Shown one piece after another: positions 1-9,582 of a stretch of DNA of 64,000 bases (position 1 is its first letter; every line of letters begins with the position of its first letter). The notes beneath the pieces are model-generated. The model worked only from the letters and a program-made list of their open reading frames with translations, had not been told where the DNA came from and made no database searches. The DNA is from JAFGNB01 sp050304135. Lineage in GTDB: Bacteria; Fibrobacterota; Chitinivibrionia; Chitinivibrionales; Chitinispirillaceae. The stretch covers positions 1 to 64,000 of the forward strand of contig JBNLDC010000014.1 in the NCBI GenBank assembly GCA_050304135.1, read 5' to 3'. The position numbers and the translations under genes are program-made.

Positions 1-75
1 CTCATTGAAAAAAAAACGTATGAAATCAGAGAGCCCATAAAAAATCGTATTTCTGTAAACAAATTCAAATGAGAG

Positions 76-131
76 TTGTTCACGATGTCCTGACACACTT
101 AGGTATCCTAAGATTGTTCACGATGTCCTGA
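76..131. repeat. Two direct copies of an 18-bp motif near the window edge
   Basis: The 18-mer TTGTTCACGATGTCCTGA occurs at 76-93 and again at 114-131, 38 bp apart in the same orientation, with the palindrome TAGGTATCCTA between them. No gene overlaps it. Closely spaced repeated motifs of this kind occur at the ends of IS21-like insertion sequences, so it may be the end or relic of an element lying to the left of the window. That origin is inferred; no transposase is visible. Confidence 0.6.
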
Positions 132-194
132 AACTCGCCAGGTAGCAATTAATTATCGGTAATGGTGGTGATAATGAAAAAGGAAGGATAAACA

Positions 195-267
195 AGCCGA
201 TGAAGGGACTCGAACCCCCGACCCGCACATTACGAATGTGCTGCTCTACCAACTGAGCTACATCGGC
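195..267 (-). tRNA. tRNA-Thr (anticodon CGT)
   Basis: The minus strand folds into a complete cloverleaf. The acceptor arms GCCGATG and CATCGGC pair over 7 bp. The D arm contains AGCTCAGTTGGTAGAGC, the anticodon stem is GCACA/TGTGC around the loop TTCGTAA (anticodon CGT, reading ACG), and the T arm contains GGTTCGAGTCC. CCA is not encoded, so it must be added after transcription. The gene stands alone, upstream in the plus sense of the TPR gene that ends at 325. Confidence 0.95.
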
Positions 268-324
268 AAGATTGCAACAAAATACAATGCGGCACGCAAA
301 AAATAAACACCCGGGAAGCTGCTC

Positions 325-1398
325 TCAGTTTTTCGATTTCCACTCCAGTGCCCGCTTCTGAATCGACTTCACCTCGCCGAGCACCTTATCCAGTCTTTTT
401 TTAATTGCGGCTTCATACGTCATTTTCCTGATACTGGAGCATGACTGTAACGCACGATCATACTCACCTTCGGCAAGAAAACACTTTGCCAGATAATAAT
501 GATACAGAGTGGTATTGTAGTGGTTGTCAGGCGTCATCTGCTCAACTTTGGCGAGCAGACGTTTAAAAGCGGCGACCGCTTCCCGGTAGCGCTTCAGACC
601 GAACAGAGAGCGGGCTTTTCCCCACAGAAACACCGTTGATTCCGGGTACTGCCGTAAACCGTCTTCGGCAACTGCCAGAGCATCATTGAACTGCTCTTCA
701 TTAACCAGAATATCAATAAGATTCACCGCAGTGGCAGAACGCGTATAAATCGCTTCTTTACGAACCTTCTGCAGCAGATCGATACTCTCCTGCCGCTTAT
801 CTTCAATGCCGGGCATCCACCAGAGCGCCTTCATCATGGCACTGCGCCAGTAATTGTAACAGCCGATCCCCGAGAGGATATCCGGTATGGCACACCCCTC
901 GTTCTTAAGATCCATCAGCTCCGAGACACCCTTCCAACCGAATCTGAAAGCAGTGATCCACCGCTCGTATCGGGCCTCGTACGTTCCCTTGTACCCGTCG
1001 GAACCACCGATAAAAAAGCGTGCCCAGACATCCTTGCTGTTGCGCACCAGCAGTTTTTCACCCCGATCAATAGCCTGATCACAATACCGGTAAAACTCAT
1101 TCTCCTTTACGTCCGACTGATAGAGTGCCATCCATGAATCAAGGACATACGCCATGCAGAAATAACCGGCAGGGTGTTCCGGAGCCTTTCTTATGAGACG
1201 CTTTGCCTCTGCTTCAGCCTGAGGAAAATCTTCCTTGAATACGAAATCAATCGTGGAGATCAAACCCTGGTGGATATCGGGGGGAAGTGCGGGCGGATCG
1301 GAAGCTGCGGAAACACAGTACAGAGCGGAAAGGAATAAAATACGAAGACTATTCTGAAGCGACGCCACCGGCAGTGTCATGTACGAAAACATATTCAT
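325..1398 (-). CDS. Exported TPR protein, last gene of the ABC transporter operon
   Basis: This 357-residue protein has an N-terminal hydrophobic stretch ending near SAAS, consistent with a Sec signal peptide and a periplasmic location. The rest is alpha-helical with TPR-like repeats, clearest between about residues 230 and 340 (A.AVAEDGLRQYPES, YREAVAAFKRLL, EYDRALQSCSSI). The start lies 50 bp inside the preceding lipoprotein gene. GGGACC lies about 8 bases upstream of this ATG, and ATGs at 1392 and 1380 are alternatives. The overlap suggests translational coupling to the sugar-transporter operon. The role is unknown; TPR proteins usually serve as protein-binding scaffolds. Confidence 0.75.
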   Translation of the reverse strand: MNMFSYMTLPVASLQNSLRILFLSALYCVSAASDPPALPPDIHQGLISTIDFVFKEDFPQAEAEAKRLIRKAPEHPAGYFCMAYVLDSWMALYQSDVKENEFYRYCDQAIDRGEKLLVRNSKDVWARFFIGGSDGYKGTYEARYERWITAFRFGWKGVSELMDLKNEGCAIPDILSGIGCYNYWRSAMMKALWWMPGIEDKRQESIDLLQKVRKEAIYTRSATAVNLIDILVNEEQFNDALAVAEDGLRQYPESTVFLWGKARSLFGLKRYREAVAAFKRLLAKVEQMTPDNHYNTTLYHYYLAKCFLAEGEYDRALQSCSSIRKMTYEAAIKKRLDKVLGEVKSIQKRALEWKSKN

Positions 1399-1744
1399 TA
1401 CTATATCGGTCCCACATGCGTACGGTTTCTAGATACCGGTATTTCCGTACCACCTTCACCGCCACTTTTTTTAGAAAATAGTACTCGACGATGGCTTTCC
1501 TCGAGTACTTCCCCTCGGTATATCGCTTATAAAAAAACAGTTTGTAGTAGGGCTTCTCCAGAAGATTTTCCGCAGTGATACTGTCGGTCAGGGCAGCGAG
1601 GTCTCCGGAACAGATGACATCAAGTTTCTTCCGGACCATTTTTTCGTTCTCTCCGGAACATCCGGAAAAAATGCATGCGACGACAGTAAAAATGGCCCAA
1701 AACAGTATCGTACCCTGCAGGCATCTTTTAAACGAGCCGCTCAT
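1349..1744 (-). CDS. Small lipoprotein of unknown function
   Basis: This 131-residue protein begins with a charged n-region and a hydrophobic stretch ending in the lipobox IFSGC (Cys about residue 29), so it is probably a membrane-anchored lipoprotein. The mature part is small, basic and aromatic-rich, with no family I recognise. Its ATG overlaps the stop of the ABC ATPase gene (ATGA at 1741-1744), and its 3' end overlaps the TPR gene by 50 bp. It therefore sits between the transporter and the TPR protein in one coupled transcript. It may assist the transporter or the TPR protein at the membrane, which is inference from position only. Confidence 0.7.
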   Translation of the reverse strand: MSGSFKRCLQGTILFWAIFTVVACIFSGCSGENEKMVRKKLDVICSGDLAALTDSITAENLLEKPYYKLFFYKRYTEGKYSRKAIVEYYFLKKVAVKVVRKYRYLETVRMWDRYSNEYVFVHDTAGGVASE

Positions 1745-2865
1745 ATCCTACCATCCTTCCTGAAAATGTTCAACCTCGTCAGCGGATCAAAAAGGTGTAT
1801 TACCCTGCCATCGATACATACCGACATTGTTCGCCCGCAGCGCAGTTCATCCTCCCGTGTAACCATGAATCTTATTAACGTCCCACCACTGCTTTTTGCT
1901 ACAATCAGACTGCGATCGCCAAGATTTTCAACCAGCTCTACAACAACGTCGATATTGGTATCCGTATGACGACGTTGTGCCACATGCTCCACATAATAAA
2001 TGCTCTGGGGGCGGATTCCCACAACGACCTCGGTATTGTGCATGGTAAGAATCTGCGTGGTCCGATCCTTGTTGAGACGGAGAAAACCGATCGGTGTTTC
2101 TATACCGGCATTCTTCCCCTCCACAATGATCTGCCCCCTGAAAAAATTCATGGGCGGACTGCCGATAAATTCTGCGGTAAATACGGTTTCCGGATGATCA
2201 TACAGCATTTTCGGTGTTTCATACTGTATCAGGTTACCGTGATTGATCAGAGCGATCCGCTCGCTCATGGTCATTGCTTCTATCTGATTGTGTGTAACGT
2301 AAATGATCGTTTTTCCCACTTTACGATGAATATTTTTTAACTCCTCAATTGCGGTTTCACGCAGTGCCGCATCAAGATTGCTGAGTGGTTCATCGAGCAG
2401 TAGAACATCAGGGTCAAGCACCAGTGCCCGGGCAAGCGCCACCCGCTGTCGCTGCCCTCCGCTCAACTCTCGGGGAAGGCGGTTTTCCAGCCCCTGCAAA
2501 TGCAGAAGATTGATCACCCAGGTGAGTTTCTGTTCCATCTTGATCGGGATAATTTTTTTCAGTTTAAGTCCGAAGAGAATATTGTTGCGGATGGTCATAT
2601 GGGGGAAAAGGGCGTAATTCTGAAAGACCATCGCGATATTTCGTTTCTGTGCCGGAAGCCGGTTGTAGGAAACGCCCCCCACCAGAACGTCACCTTCATC
2701 GACCCCCTCCAGCCCGGCGATCATTCGCAGCAGTGTCGTTTTTCCGCATCCGGAAGGCCCCAGGAGCGAGACGAACTCCCCGTCCCCCACCGACAGGTTT
2801 AATTTGTCAACAGCGAGGTGACTGCCGTATTTTTTTGTAATTGCTTTGAGCACTACCTCAGCCAT
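1741..2865 (-). CDS. Sugar ABC transporter ATP-binding protein (MalK/UgpC type)
   Basis: The cytoplasmic ATPase of a CUT1-type importer. It shows Walker A GPSGCGKTT near residue 36, the Q-loop FQNYALFPHM, the signature LSGGQRQRVALARAL, Walker B VLLLDEPLSNLD and the H-loop VTHNQIEAM, followed by a C-terminal extension of about 130 residues expected to form the TOBE/OB regulatory domain of MalK-like proteins. The ATG at 2865 is preferred over the GTG at 2874 because it is ATG and has GTGGA five bases upstream. It follows the two permeases and overlaps the next lipoprotein gene by 4 bp. The substrate cannot be read from the sequence. Confidence 0.93.
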   Translation of the reverse strand: MAEVVLKAITKKYGSHLAVDKLNLSVGDGEFVSLLGPSGCGKTTLLRMIAGLEGVDEGDVLVGGVSYNRLPAQKRNIAMVFQNYALFPHMTIRNNILFGLKLKKIIPIKMEQKLTWVINLLHLQGLENRLPRELSGGQRQRVALARALVLDPDVLLLDEPLSNLDAALRETAIEELKNIHRKVGKTIIYVTHNQIEAMTMSERIALINHGNLIQYETPKMLYDHPETVFTAEFIGSPPMNFFRGQIIVEGKNAGIETPIGFLRLNKDRTTQILTMHNTEVVVGIRPQSIYYVEHVAQRRHTDTNIDVVVELVENLGDRSLIVAKSSGGTLIRFMVTREDELRCGRTMSVCIDGRVIHLFDPLTRLNIFRKDGRI

Positions 2866-2912
2866 ACGATCCACTCTCTATTCCGGTTCAATGTATCCAC
2901 AAAGCGTACCAT

Positions 2913-3773
2913 TTATTTTACGGAACCGGAGGTTATTCCCGCCACCATGTACCGTTGCACCAGCATACTGAAAATGATCACCGGAATACTCAGACACACC
3001 GATGTTGCAGCCAGCAGATTTTGCGGCTCCGCGTACTTAAGTCCGTTCAGATAGAGTGTTAACGTGAACATTTCCTGTCTACCGAACGTCAGAAAATAAA
3101 CATAAATGAATTCATCCCACGAAAGGAGAAAGGTATAGATTGCCGCTGCCGCCAGTCCGGGAACCGCAAGCGGGAAGAGAATCTTCATGAACGCTTGAAA
3201 ACGGTTGGCTCCCATAACCGCTGCCTGATCTTCAAGATCCCGGGGTATCGCCTCAAAAGCCCCGATACCGATAAATATCACATACGGAAGGGCCAGTAAC
3301 GTATGAGCAAGGATAACACCCCAGTACGTCTGGTGTGCGCCCACCTGGATGAAAAACTCGACAATAGGTATAACCGAGGCAATGTCGGGAAACAGTCGTA
3401 CCGATATTATTCCAAGCAGAATTATCTTACGCCCCGGAATACGATAGCGTCCCAGCACATACGCGGCAGGTACGCCAAGCAGCATTGCACACGCCACCGT
3501 CAGCAGAGCGATCATTAAACTGTTTCCCAGAACAATAAAAAACTGCCGATCCGTAAAGAGGTACCGGTAGACACTTAGCGTCGGATGTTCCGGCCAGAAA
3601 GGAATTGGCTTTCCACCGGTATTGATGCTACCGATATCGCTTATTGAATATTTTATCAGAAGATAGACCGGAGCAATGATCATCACCACCGCCAGGCAGA
3701 TACCCATCATCCAGAGCACCCGTTTGGAAAACCCCATCGGTGAAACCGACCATACCTCTTGATGCCGTTTCAT
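2913..3773 (-). CDS. Sugar ABC transporter permease (MalG type)
   Basis: A 286-residue inner-membrane permease with about six hydrophobic segments. The EAA loop that docks on the ATPase is visible as EAIPRDLEDQAAVMGA followed by PLAVPGL, near residues 190-215, as in MalG/BPD_transp_1 proteins. The ATG overlaps the stop of the partner permease (ATGA at 3770-3773) and is preceded by a purine-rich GGGGTGG, so the two subunits are probably made in equal amounts. It should pair with the MalF-type subunit encoded just upstream. Confidence 0.92.
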   Translation of the reverse strand: MKRHQEVWSVSPMGFSKRVLWMMGICLAVVMIIAPVYLLIKYSISDIGSINTGGKPIPFWPEHPTLSVYRYLFTDRQFFIVLGNSLMIALLTVACAMLLGVPAAYVLGRYRIPGRKIILLGIISVRLFPDIASVIPIVEFFIQVGAHQTYWGVILAHTLLALPYVIFIGIGAFEAIPRDLEDQAAVMGANRFQAFMKILFPLAVPGLAAAAIYTFLLSWDEFIYVYFLTFGRQEMFTLTLYLNGLKYAEPQNLLAATSVCLSIPVIIFSMLVQRYMVAGITSGSVK

Positions 3774-4657
3774 ACCACCCCGGTTCCCCGCTTGAGCAGA
3801 TCCAGCAGTTTGTGCAACACGATGGTAGTAACCACGATACAGGCAACCATTATAATCGCGACCGCCGCGGCAAAATGAGCATTTCCGATATCATTGTAGT
3901 AAAAATCAATCAAGGTACCCAGAAAACGATACCGTCCGGCCAATACAAAAGGGAAAATGAACTCTTTCCACATTTCAACCGATCGCAGAAGTACCACAAC
4001 CGATATCGATGGAATGATAAGAGGAATAATAATCCGGAAAAACCGCTGTCGCAAAGAGGCCCCCATGGTTTTCGCGGCGTCAAGAATTTCAGGATCAATA
4101 CTGTTGAGTCCCGCGAGCAGAATCAGCATGGAGATCGGCATGTCCCGCCATACTTTTCCGAACAGCGACAATCCCAACGCCGTAACATGCGATGCACGCC
4201 AGCTCACCGGGTGCGCCAGCAGCTGCGGAAACGGCGGGTAATTACCGAGAAGAAAATGATTGACATGCCCCCCAGGGTAATCAAAAAGCACATAGACCAG
4301 CATTGCCGTCACAAGGGCGGGAAGTGCAAGAGGAATAAGAAAAAAACCGCGGATGATGTTTCGAAGAAAAAAACTGCGATAGAGCAGCAGGGCGAACAGC
4401 AGCCCTGCAAAAAGTTCAAGCGGTGTACCGACAATGGTGAAAAGAGTAGTATTACTGAACGCTTCAACAAACTGCCGGTCGGATAGTATCCGGCCGAACG
4501 TGGAGAAATCAGGAAAGCTTCCTGCGGTGTCCGAGCTGAGACTGAGTGAAAGCAGATAGATAAAAACTATTATTTGAAAACCAACCAGATAGAGTATGGC
4601 CGGTAAAATCGGCCATACTCTTATCAGTACCTCGTGTAAATCCTTTTTTTTTCGCAT
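3770..4657 (-). CDS. Sugar ABC transporter permease (MalF type)
   Basis: A 295-residue inner-membrane permease of the BPD_transp_1 family with about six membrane segments. The EAA-type loop reads SIDPEILDAAKTMGA followed by PLIIPSI. The ATG at 4657 leaves a 7-bp gap after the binding-protein stop at 4665. An ATG at 4717 would add 20 residues and overlap that gene by 53 bp, so the shorter form is preferred, though neither has a strong ribosome site. It forms the membrane channel with the next gene product. Confidence 0.88.
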   Translation of the reverse strand: MRKKKDLHEVLIRVWPILPAILYLVGFQIIVFIYLLSLSLSSDTAGSFPDFSTFGRILSDRQFVEAFSNTTLFTIVGTPLELFAGLLFALLLYRSFFLRNIIRGFFLIPLALPALVTAMLVYVLFDYPGGHVNHFLLGNYPPFPQLLAHPVSWRASHVTALGLSLFGKVWRDMPISMLILLAGLNSIDPEILDAAKTMGASLRQRFFRIIIPLIIPSISVVVLLRSVEMWKEFIFPFVLAGRYRFLGTLIDFYYNDIGNAHFAAAVAIIMVACIVVTTIVLHKLLDLLKRGTGVV

Positions 4658-4664
4658 GCCTGAA

Positions 4665-6149
4665 TCATTCAGGGAATTCATCTCCGAGAATTTTTTTCTG
4701 TTTTTCAAGGTAATCACTTGCCAGACGCATTTTAAGTGTCGAGAAATTCATCGGTTCATCATTGGTTTCCTTGTACTCAACGCATAGTGCGTACCATGCA
4801 TCAATAAGGTTCTGGCTCATTTCAGAATAACCGGCAACCAACGGTACGGTAGTAAGCTCATTGGTCTGTACCTGTCCGACCGACACCTTGAAAATATCGC
4901 CTACCCACCCCTGGTCAAACACCTCGGGAAGATTGTTCAGAATATCTTTCCGGACAGGAATCATTCCGAAACGTGAACACTCTTTCGCCTGATTTTCCCG
5001 ATTGGTTATAAAGCGCGCGAGAGCATATGCCAGTTTTGCATCAGGTGATGTTTTGGGAATACCCCACCACCAGCCACCGGTTGAAATTGAACGGGTTCCC
5101 TCAAAGGCCGGCTTGCCATCTTTCGCCAGCTCAAATGACACCGCCTGAGGAACCGTTGCCAGCCCCATATCTTCGTCTTCGGGCAGAAAACTCGGCATCG
5201 ACGGATCATCCTTCCATCCGTGTACCAGAAATGCATCAATCTGCTGGAAATAGGCGGCAAAAACTTTACCATCTTTAATTCCGTTGTAAATATTGGCACC
5301 TTTCCACGGATCTTCCCACATACCCGGATTGTATATGCCATTTTTAACGAAGGCACGTTCCCATACATACATCTCGACCATTTTGTCTTCTGTCAGATTC
5401 AGGATGTCATCCGCAGTGGCACCCAGCTGCAGTGCCCGGTCAACCAGAAACAGCGCAGTACCGCCGTACCGTGCTCCACGATGCGCCAGACGCCCCATTT
5501 TGACACCATTGTACTCCTCGTTCGCCCAGATTGATCCAACAGTATACAGATCGTAAAAATCCCACTTTGACGGATCACTCTCCAGCTCATAGCCTACCGG
5601 AAGTCCGTAACCGTTCTGACCCTTCAGTTCTGCATTAATCCGTTCACGATGATCCTTGAATTTTGCAACCGCTTCGGCCACTTTCGACTTACGGTAAAAA
5701 AGAACCCGTGTTTCAAGCTTACGGGGGATATAGTATGGCTTCCCCTCAAAAAATCCCAACCCGCTTGCCAGCTGATGGTACTCGGCAATATCCTGGAGAA
5801 CCTGATTTGAATCCATAACCGAATAAAGATCCTGTACCATCCCGTTTTTAACCAATGTTCTGGTCATTTCAAAGGGTGTTTTTACCAGAGCAATCGACGG
5901 TTTCTTTTTTGAACTCTCCAGTTTCAGTATCCGTTCAATATCCCACTCGCTATTGAAGGTAGCGATATTGACTTTACAATTGTTCTCTTTCTCAAAAACC
6001 GGAAGGATCTGTTCTCTCAGAAAACGCTCCTGTGCCGGCATCATCCGAATAAGAACCGAAATCTCCTTCGGTGAGGATTTGCTGCATCCAACCATGTAAA
6101 TCCCGACAGCCATCATGACCGCATAAAAAAACATCTGTTTCAGTTTCAT
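4665..6149 (-). CDS. Extracellular solute-binding lipoprotein of a sugar ABC transporter
   Basis: A 494-residue substrate-binding protein of the bacterial extracellular solute-binding family 1 type. The signal peptide ends in the lipobox IYMVGC, so the protein is lipid-anchored. The mature part contains the aromatic and Gly-rich segment ISTGGWWWGIPKTS and the tail segment FITNRENQAKECSRFG, typical of CUT1 binding proteins. The start at 6149 is chosen because AAAGGAG lies 8 bases upstream and it gives a clean signal peptide; an upstream ATG at 6224 would add 25 residues before the signal. It is the first gene of the six-gene transporter operon. The sugar bound is unknown. Confidence 0.92.
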   Translation of the reverse strand: MKLKQMFFYAVMMAVGIYMVGCSKSSPKEISVLIRMMPAQERFLREQILPVFEKENNCKVNIATFNSEWDIERILKLESSKKKPSIALVKTPFEMTRTLVKNGMVQDLYSVMDSNQVLQDIAEYHQLASGLGFFEGKPYYIPRKLETRVLFYRKSKVAEAVAKFKDHRERINAELKGQNGYGLPVGYELESDPSKWDFYDLYTVGSIWANEEYNGVKMGRLAHRGARYGGTALFLVDRALQLGATADDILNLTEDKMVEMYVWERAFVKNGIYNPGMWEDPWKGANIYNGIKDGKVFAAYFQQIDAFLVHGWKDDPSMPSFLPEDEDMGLATVPQAVSFELAKDGKPAFEGTRSISTGGWWWGIPKTSPDAKLAYALARFITNRENQAKECSRFGMIPVRKDILNNLPEVFDQGWVGDIFKVSVGQVQTNELTTVPLVAGYSEMSQNLIDAWYALCVEYKETNDEPMNFSTLKMRLASDYLEKQKKILGDEFPE

Positions 6150-6390
6150 CCGACCTACTCCTTTCAAAAAAGGCAGTTCAACCATTTTTCTATTAATTTT
6201 CATTGTATAACGATACTTCCTCATCTAAAAAGCTACATCACGACAACGTCGATGTAAAGACGATCTATTAAAAAGAGCGACAATAATCCCTTTCAACAGA
6301 TCTCATGAAAATACCCCCTGCGGTTTTACAGTAGAGTACCCCCCCTCCGCAGAGAACCGATTCCGATAAACAAGGATAGCCTCGTAACCA

Positions 6391-9300
6391 CTATTCAATC
6401 TCAACGCCATCTTTTACCAGTCGCTGACTGAGTGTCTCGAGAAAATTGAATGCTATTTCAGGCACTTCCTTCACGAGTCGCTTGATATCCGCACCTTTGA
6501 TGATATACACCTCTGAATATTCATCGGCGATCGCCGATGCCCCACGCACCGCTTTGGAGAAAAGGCCGATCTCCCCGTAGGTTTCCCCGGCTCCAACACG
6601 GGATATAATTTCTACAACGCTGTTTTTTCTTGTCTCTATCCTCATTGATCCGGATTTGACAATATACATTTGATCGGATACTCTCCCCTGCATTGAAATC
6701 ATCTCTTCCTTATGAAACACCACGAGCCTGGCAATCTCTACCAGATGCAGAAGCTTATCTGCTCCGATACCGTTAAAAAGACGCATTCCCTTGAACAGCA
6801 ACACGCCTTCAAGAAGCAGAAACGCTTTTCCACGTCGAGTTCTGCCATCATGCGCGAATTCAATAAGATCAGTTGCCGCCGATGCCACCAGATCGTTTTT
6901 ATTGTAAGAAAGCATTCGCAATACTCCTATGATCTCCGGATTGCTCCGGTATTCAATATTATTTTTTTCAATCGTGTATAAGGTACTCAATACGATCAAC
7001 CTGTTTTCCGATCTCAGAAACCAGGCGAAAACATCGTTTACTGCATTATCGTTAAAATGAAAATAGCCTTTCCCCAACCGTGCCAGATTTTCCCAGCTTT
7101 CCATTTTAAGCAGTCCAACCACAAGCGTTCCCACTTTTTCCTGCCCAACCGATTCAAAAACTTCAACCAGTTCCTCACGTCTTGTCTGATTGTAAATGTC
7201 CAGCTCCGCAAAACGCCAGTTGTGCTCTCCCTTCGAATCAATAAGGAGCACTGCAGCCAGTGCCCATTCACATATCCGCGACTGTCTCTCACGAATAGCC
7301 GTTTCAAGGACCTCCCATCGTACCCCTGAAATTTTAGCGTTATTTCTGCACCGGGAGAATACCAGAGCTTCCCTGTATACCGACTCCAGCTCTGCGGTAA
7401 TCCAATCACTAAGGACTTGTACCGTTTGTAACGGCAGTTTCATTCGAGTATCAGTTTGACGCCGGATATCAACTAAACGGATAAGGCACCGCACCATTTC
7501 AAAACACATTCGCCTGCTGTGCACGGCAGACAAAAAGCTTATCAGAGTTCCCATTAACGGAGTACCGATACGATCGATAGTTTGCCCGGTAATGGATATA
7601 TGTTTTCTTGATAGCGTATCAACCGCTTTGAGTGTCTGTAACCGCACTGTTTCGGTACCGCTTTTAAGCAGTACATCAACTGATTTGCTGAAAACCTGAA
7701 GTGATGCGGTAGTCAGATTTGCAGAGAGTATCGATTCCCACCCCTCCGTTTTCAATGTTCCAGCCAGATAAATGCCGGCTGATTTTCTTCCCGTATCACT
7801 GCTGTCAAGCAGGCTTTTCAGAAAATTCTGCACTGAACACTGTTCGGGGATTGAACCGTTTATCCATAAAAACCGGGCCGCCTCAATTTGAATGCGTTGA
7901 TTATTTTCAAAAAGCAGCGGTCCTATTCGAGGTGTTAAATGCCGTTTCCAGTTGCAATGCATGCTGTTTAATGCTCCGATTGCATTGGCCCGAATCCGCG
8001 TATCATTTTCCTCAAGAAGTTGCTCGATAAACGGCCGCGAGGTATATCCGTAAAATCCTTCCATTGAACTGGCGATTAATTCCCGGATACTCGATTCAGG
8101 CTCCCTAGCATACATTCGAACCATCGTCTCAAATGATTGGGCAGTGCCTGTCTGACGCATAAGATGTACTGCAACTTTCCGTAAATCTGTCTCTTCGGCA
8201 ACTGCATACCGATTTATAAGTGCATACAACCGTTCATCCTCCCTCTGTCCAGCCTCTTCGATAAGTTCTTCAATCCCGGGAGAAGTACGGGACTCACTCA
8301 TCATTGTTGCCCGATACACTTTTCTGATGTTGTACACCAGTAGCAATAATACTATTCCACACAGCACAACCAGCAACGCGAGAGGAACAGTTGCCGTTAT
8401 CCCAGCAATCAGGGCAATACCGCTTGAAAGTATGGCCAATGGTTTGACGATTCCTTCCAGAAAAGTTTTTGTACGCCCTCGCCGCTCCTTTACAATCGCA
8501 GCGAAAAACAGCTGATACAACGGGGCGAACGTAATTTCAAAGAAGATATACCTGAAAAACTGCACCGTAATAAATAGAACGAATTGCACTTTCGGAGCAC
8601 GGAGCAATCCGGCGGTGAGTAAAATGATTCCGCCGAGAAGCAGCATTAACGGTAAGCCATACAACACGCGGGTAAATCCGAGTCGCGCAATAACCGGTGG
8701 GAGCGCGAATCGCAGTAAAACAATAGTCAAAGCAGCATGACCGATATAAAATGAAAACTGAAATGATGCGACATTTTCTGCAGTGGAAAACCATTCATAA
8801 CAACGCTTCCAGAATAAAAAATCAACACAGAAAACGGCAATGAACGTCAGGAAATAGAACAATGCCATGATCCGTACAAGGCGAATTTCCAGAAGATCAC
8901 CTATGCCGAACACCGTTTTTCTTGCCAGTGGAATATCTTCAACCGGTCGTAATCTTTTTGTATACTTTGCTCCCAGTTTACGCGCAAATACCCATGCACC
9001 TATGTATACAAAGATCCATAGCACGATTATTATTCGTATTGAGACAACGGCGAGAAGAAGCCGTGCGATGATAACACCTGCCAGCGATCCGGTAAAACCC
9101 CATGCTGCAATGACCGGAAACTTTCTTTTCGCTTCCTGAATGGTATAAATGTCATTGAGAAAAGTCCAAAATGTCAGAAAAAGTATTGTTTTGGAAAGAT
9201 AGGCTACCGGATAGAGAATAGTAAGCACACTATTGGCAACTATCTGGTACCGGTAAAATACCTGATAGATAAAAAGTATCAATGTTAATAGTATAAACGT

Positions 9301-9582
9301 CCCCTGCAACAACCAGCCAAGAAGCCGTCCTCGGTCAACGCGGTCTATATGGCGCGAAAACAGGGGTGGAATGAGAAGTAAAATAACAGCATTGACAAGA
9401 TATAATTTCCCGACAACGGCAGGACCTAGTCTGGTGATTACCATTGAAAGAGCAAGCGTTTCTCCAACCACTGCGCCACAAAAGAGAAATACCAGTAGAT
9501 TCTCTATCGATATAACCCTTTCAAACCGGGGAATTTTCATTGTACGGAAAGTCATTGTTTTGATACGAAACTGCTCATTCAA
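6391..9582 (-). CDS. NTT-like membrane transporter fused to HEAT repeats and a cyclic-nucleotide-binding domain
   Basis: A 1063-residue fusion. Residues about 25-430 carry roughly 12 hydrophobic segments, and the stretch FWTFLNDIYTIQEAKRKFP with a following Gly-rich helix matches the ATP/ADP translocase (NTT/Npt) pattern. Residues about 440-930 are helical HEAT-like repeats. Residues about 940-1063 form a cNMP-binding fold with the phosphate cassette GETYGEIGLFSKAVRGASA, including the conserved Glu and Arg. A nucleotide- or metabolite-transport activity gated by cyclic nucleotides is inferred; the full-length architecture, not single motifs, is the evidence. No clear ribosome site precedes the ATG, and codons 10 and 15 are alternative starts. 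It is monocistronic. Confidence 0.82.
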   Translation of the reverse strand: MNEQFRIKTMTFRTMKIPRFERVISIENLLVFLFCGAVVGETLALSMVITRLGPAVVGKLYLVNAVILLLIPPLFSRHIDRVDRGRLLGWLLQGTFILLTLILFIYQVFYRYQIVANSVLTILYPVAYLSKTILFLTFWTFLNDIYTIQEAKRKFPVIAAWGFTGSLAGVIIARLLLAVVSIRIIIVLWIFVYIGAWVFARKLGAKYTKRLRPVEDIPLARKTVFGIGDLLEIRLVRIMALFYFLTFIAVFCVDFLFWKRCYEWFSTAENVASFQFSFYIGHAALTIVLLRFALPPVIARLGFTRVLYGLPLMLLLGGIILLTAGLLRAPKVQFVLFITVQFFRYIFFEITFAPLYQLFFAAIVKERRGRTKTFLEGIVKPLAILSSGIALIAGITATVPLALLVVLCGIVLLLLVYNIRKVYRATMMSESRTSPGIEELIEEAGQREDERLYALINRYAVAEETDLRKVAVHLMRQTGTAQSFETMVRMYAREPESSIRELIASSMEGFYGYTSRPFIEQLLEENDTRIRANAIGALNSMHCNWKRHLTPRIGPLLFENNQRIQIEAARFLWINGSIPEQCSVQNFLKSLLDSSDTGRKSAGIYLAGTLKTEGWESILSANLTTASLQVFSKSVDVLLKSGTETVRLQTLKAVDTLSRKHISITGQTIDRIGTPLMGTLISFLSAVHSRRMCFEMVRCLIRLVDIRRQTDTRMKLPLQTVQVLSDWITAELESVYREALVFSRCRNNAKISGVRWEVLETAIRERQSRICEWALAAVLLIDSKGEHNWRFAELDIYNQTRREELVEVFESVGQEKVGTLVVGLLKMESWENLARLGKGYFHFNDNAVNDVFAWFLRSENRLIVLSTLYTIEKNNIEYRSNPEIIGVLRMLSYNKNDLVASAATDLIEFAHDGRTRRGKAFLLLEGVLLFKGMRLFNGIGADKLLHLVEIARLVVFHKEEMISMQGRVSDQMYIVKSGSMRIETRKNSVVEIISRVGAGETYGEIGLFSKAVRGASAIADEYSEVYIIKGADIKRLVKEVPEIAFNFLETLSQRLVKDGVEIE

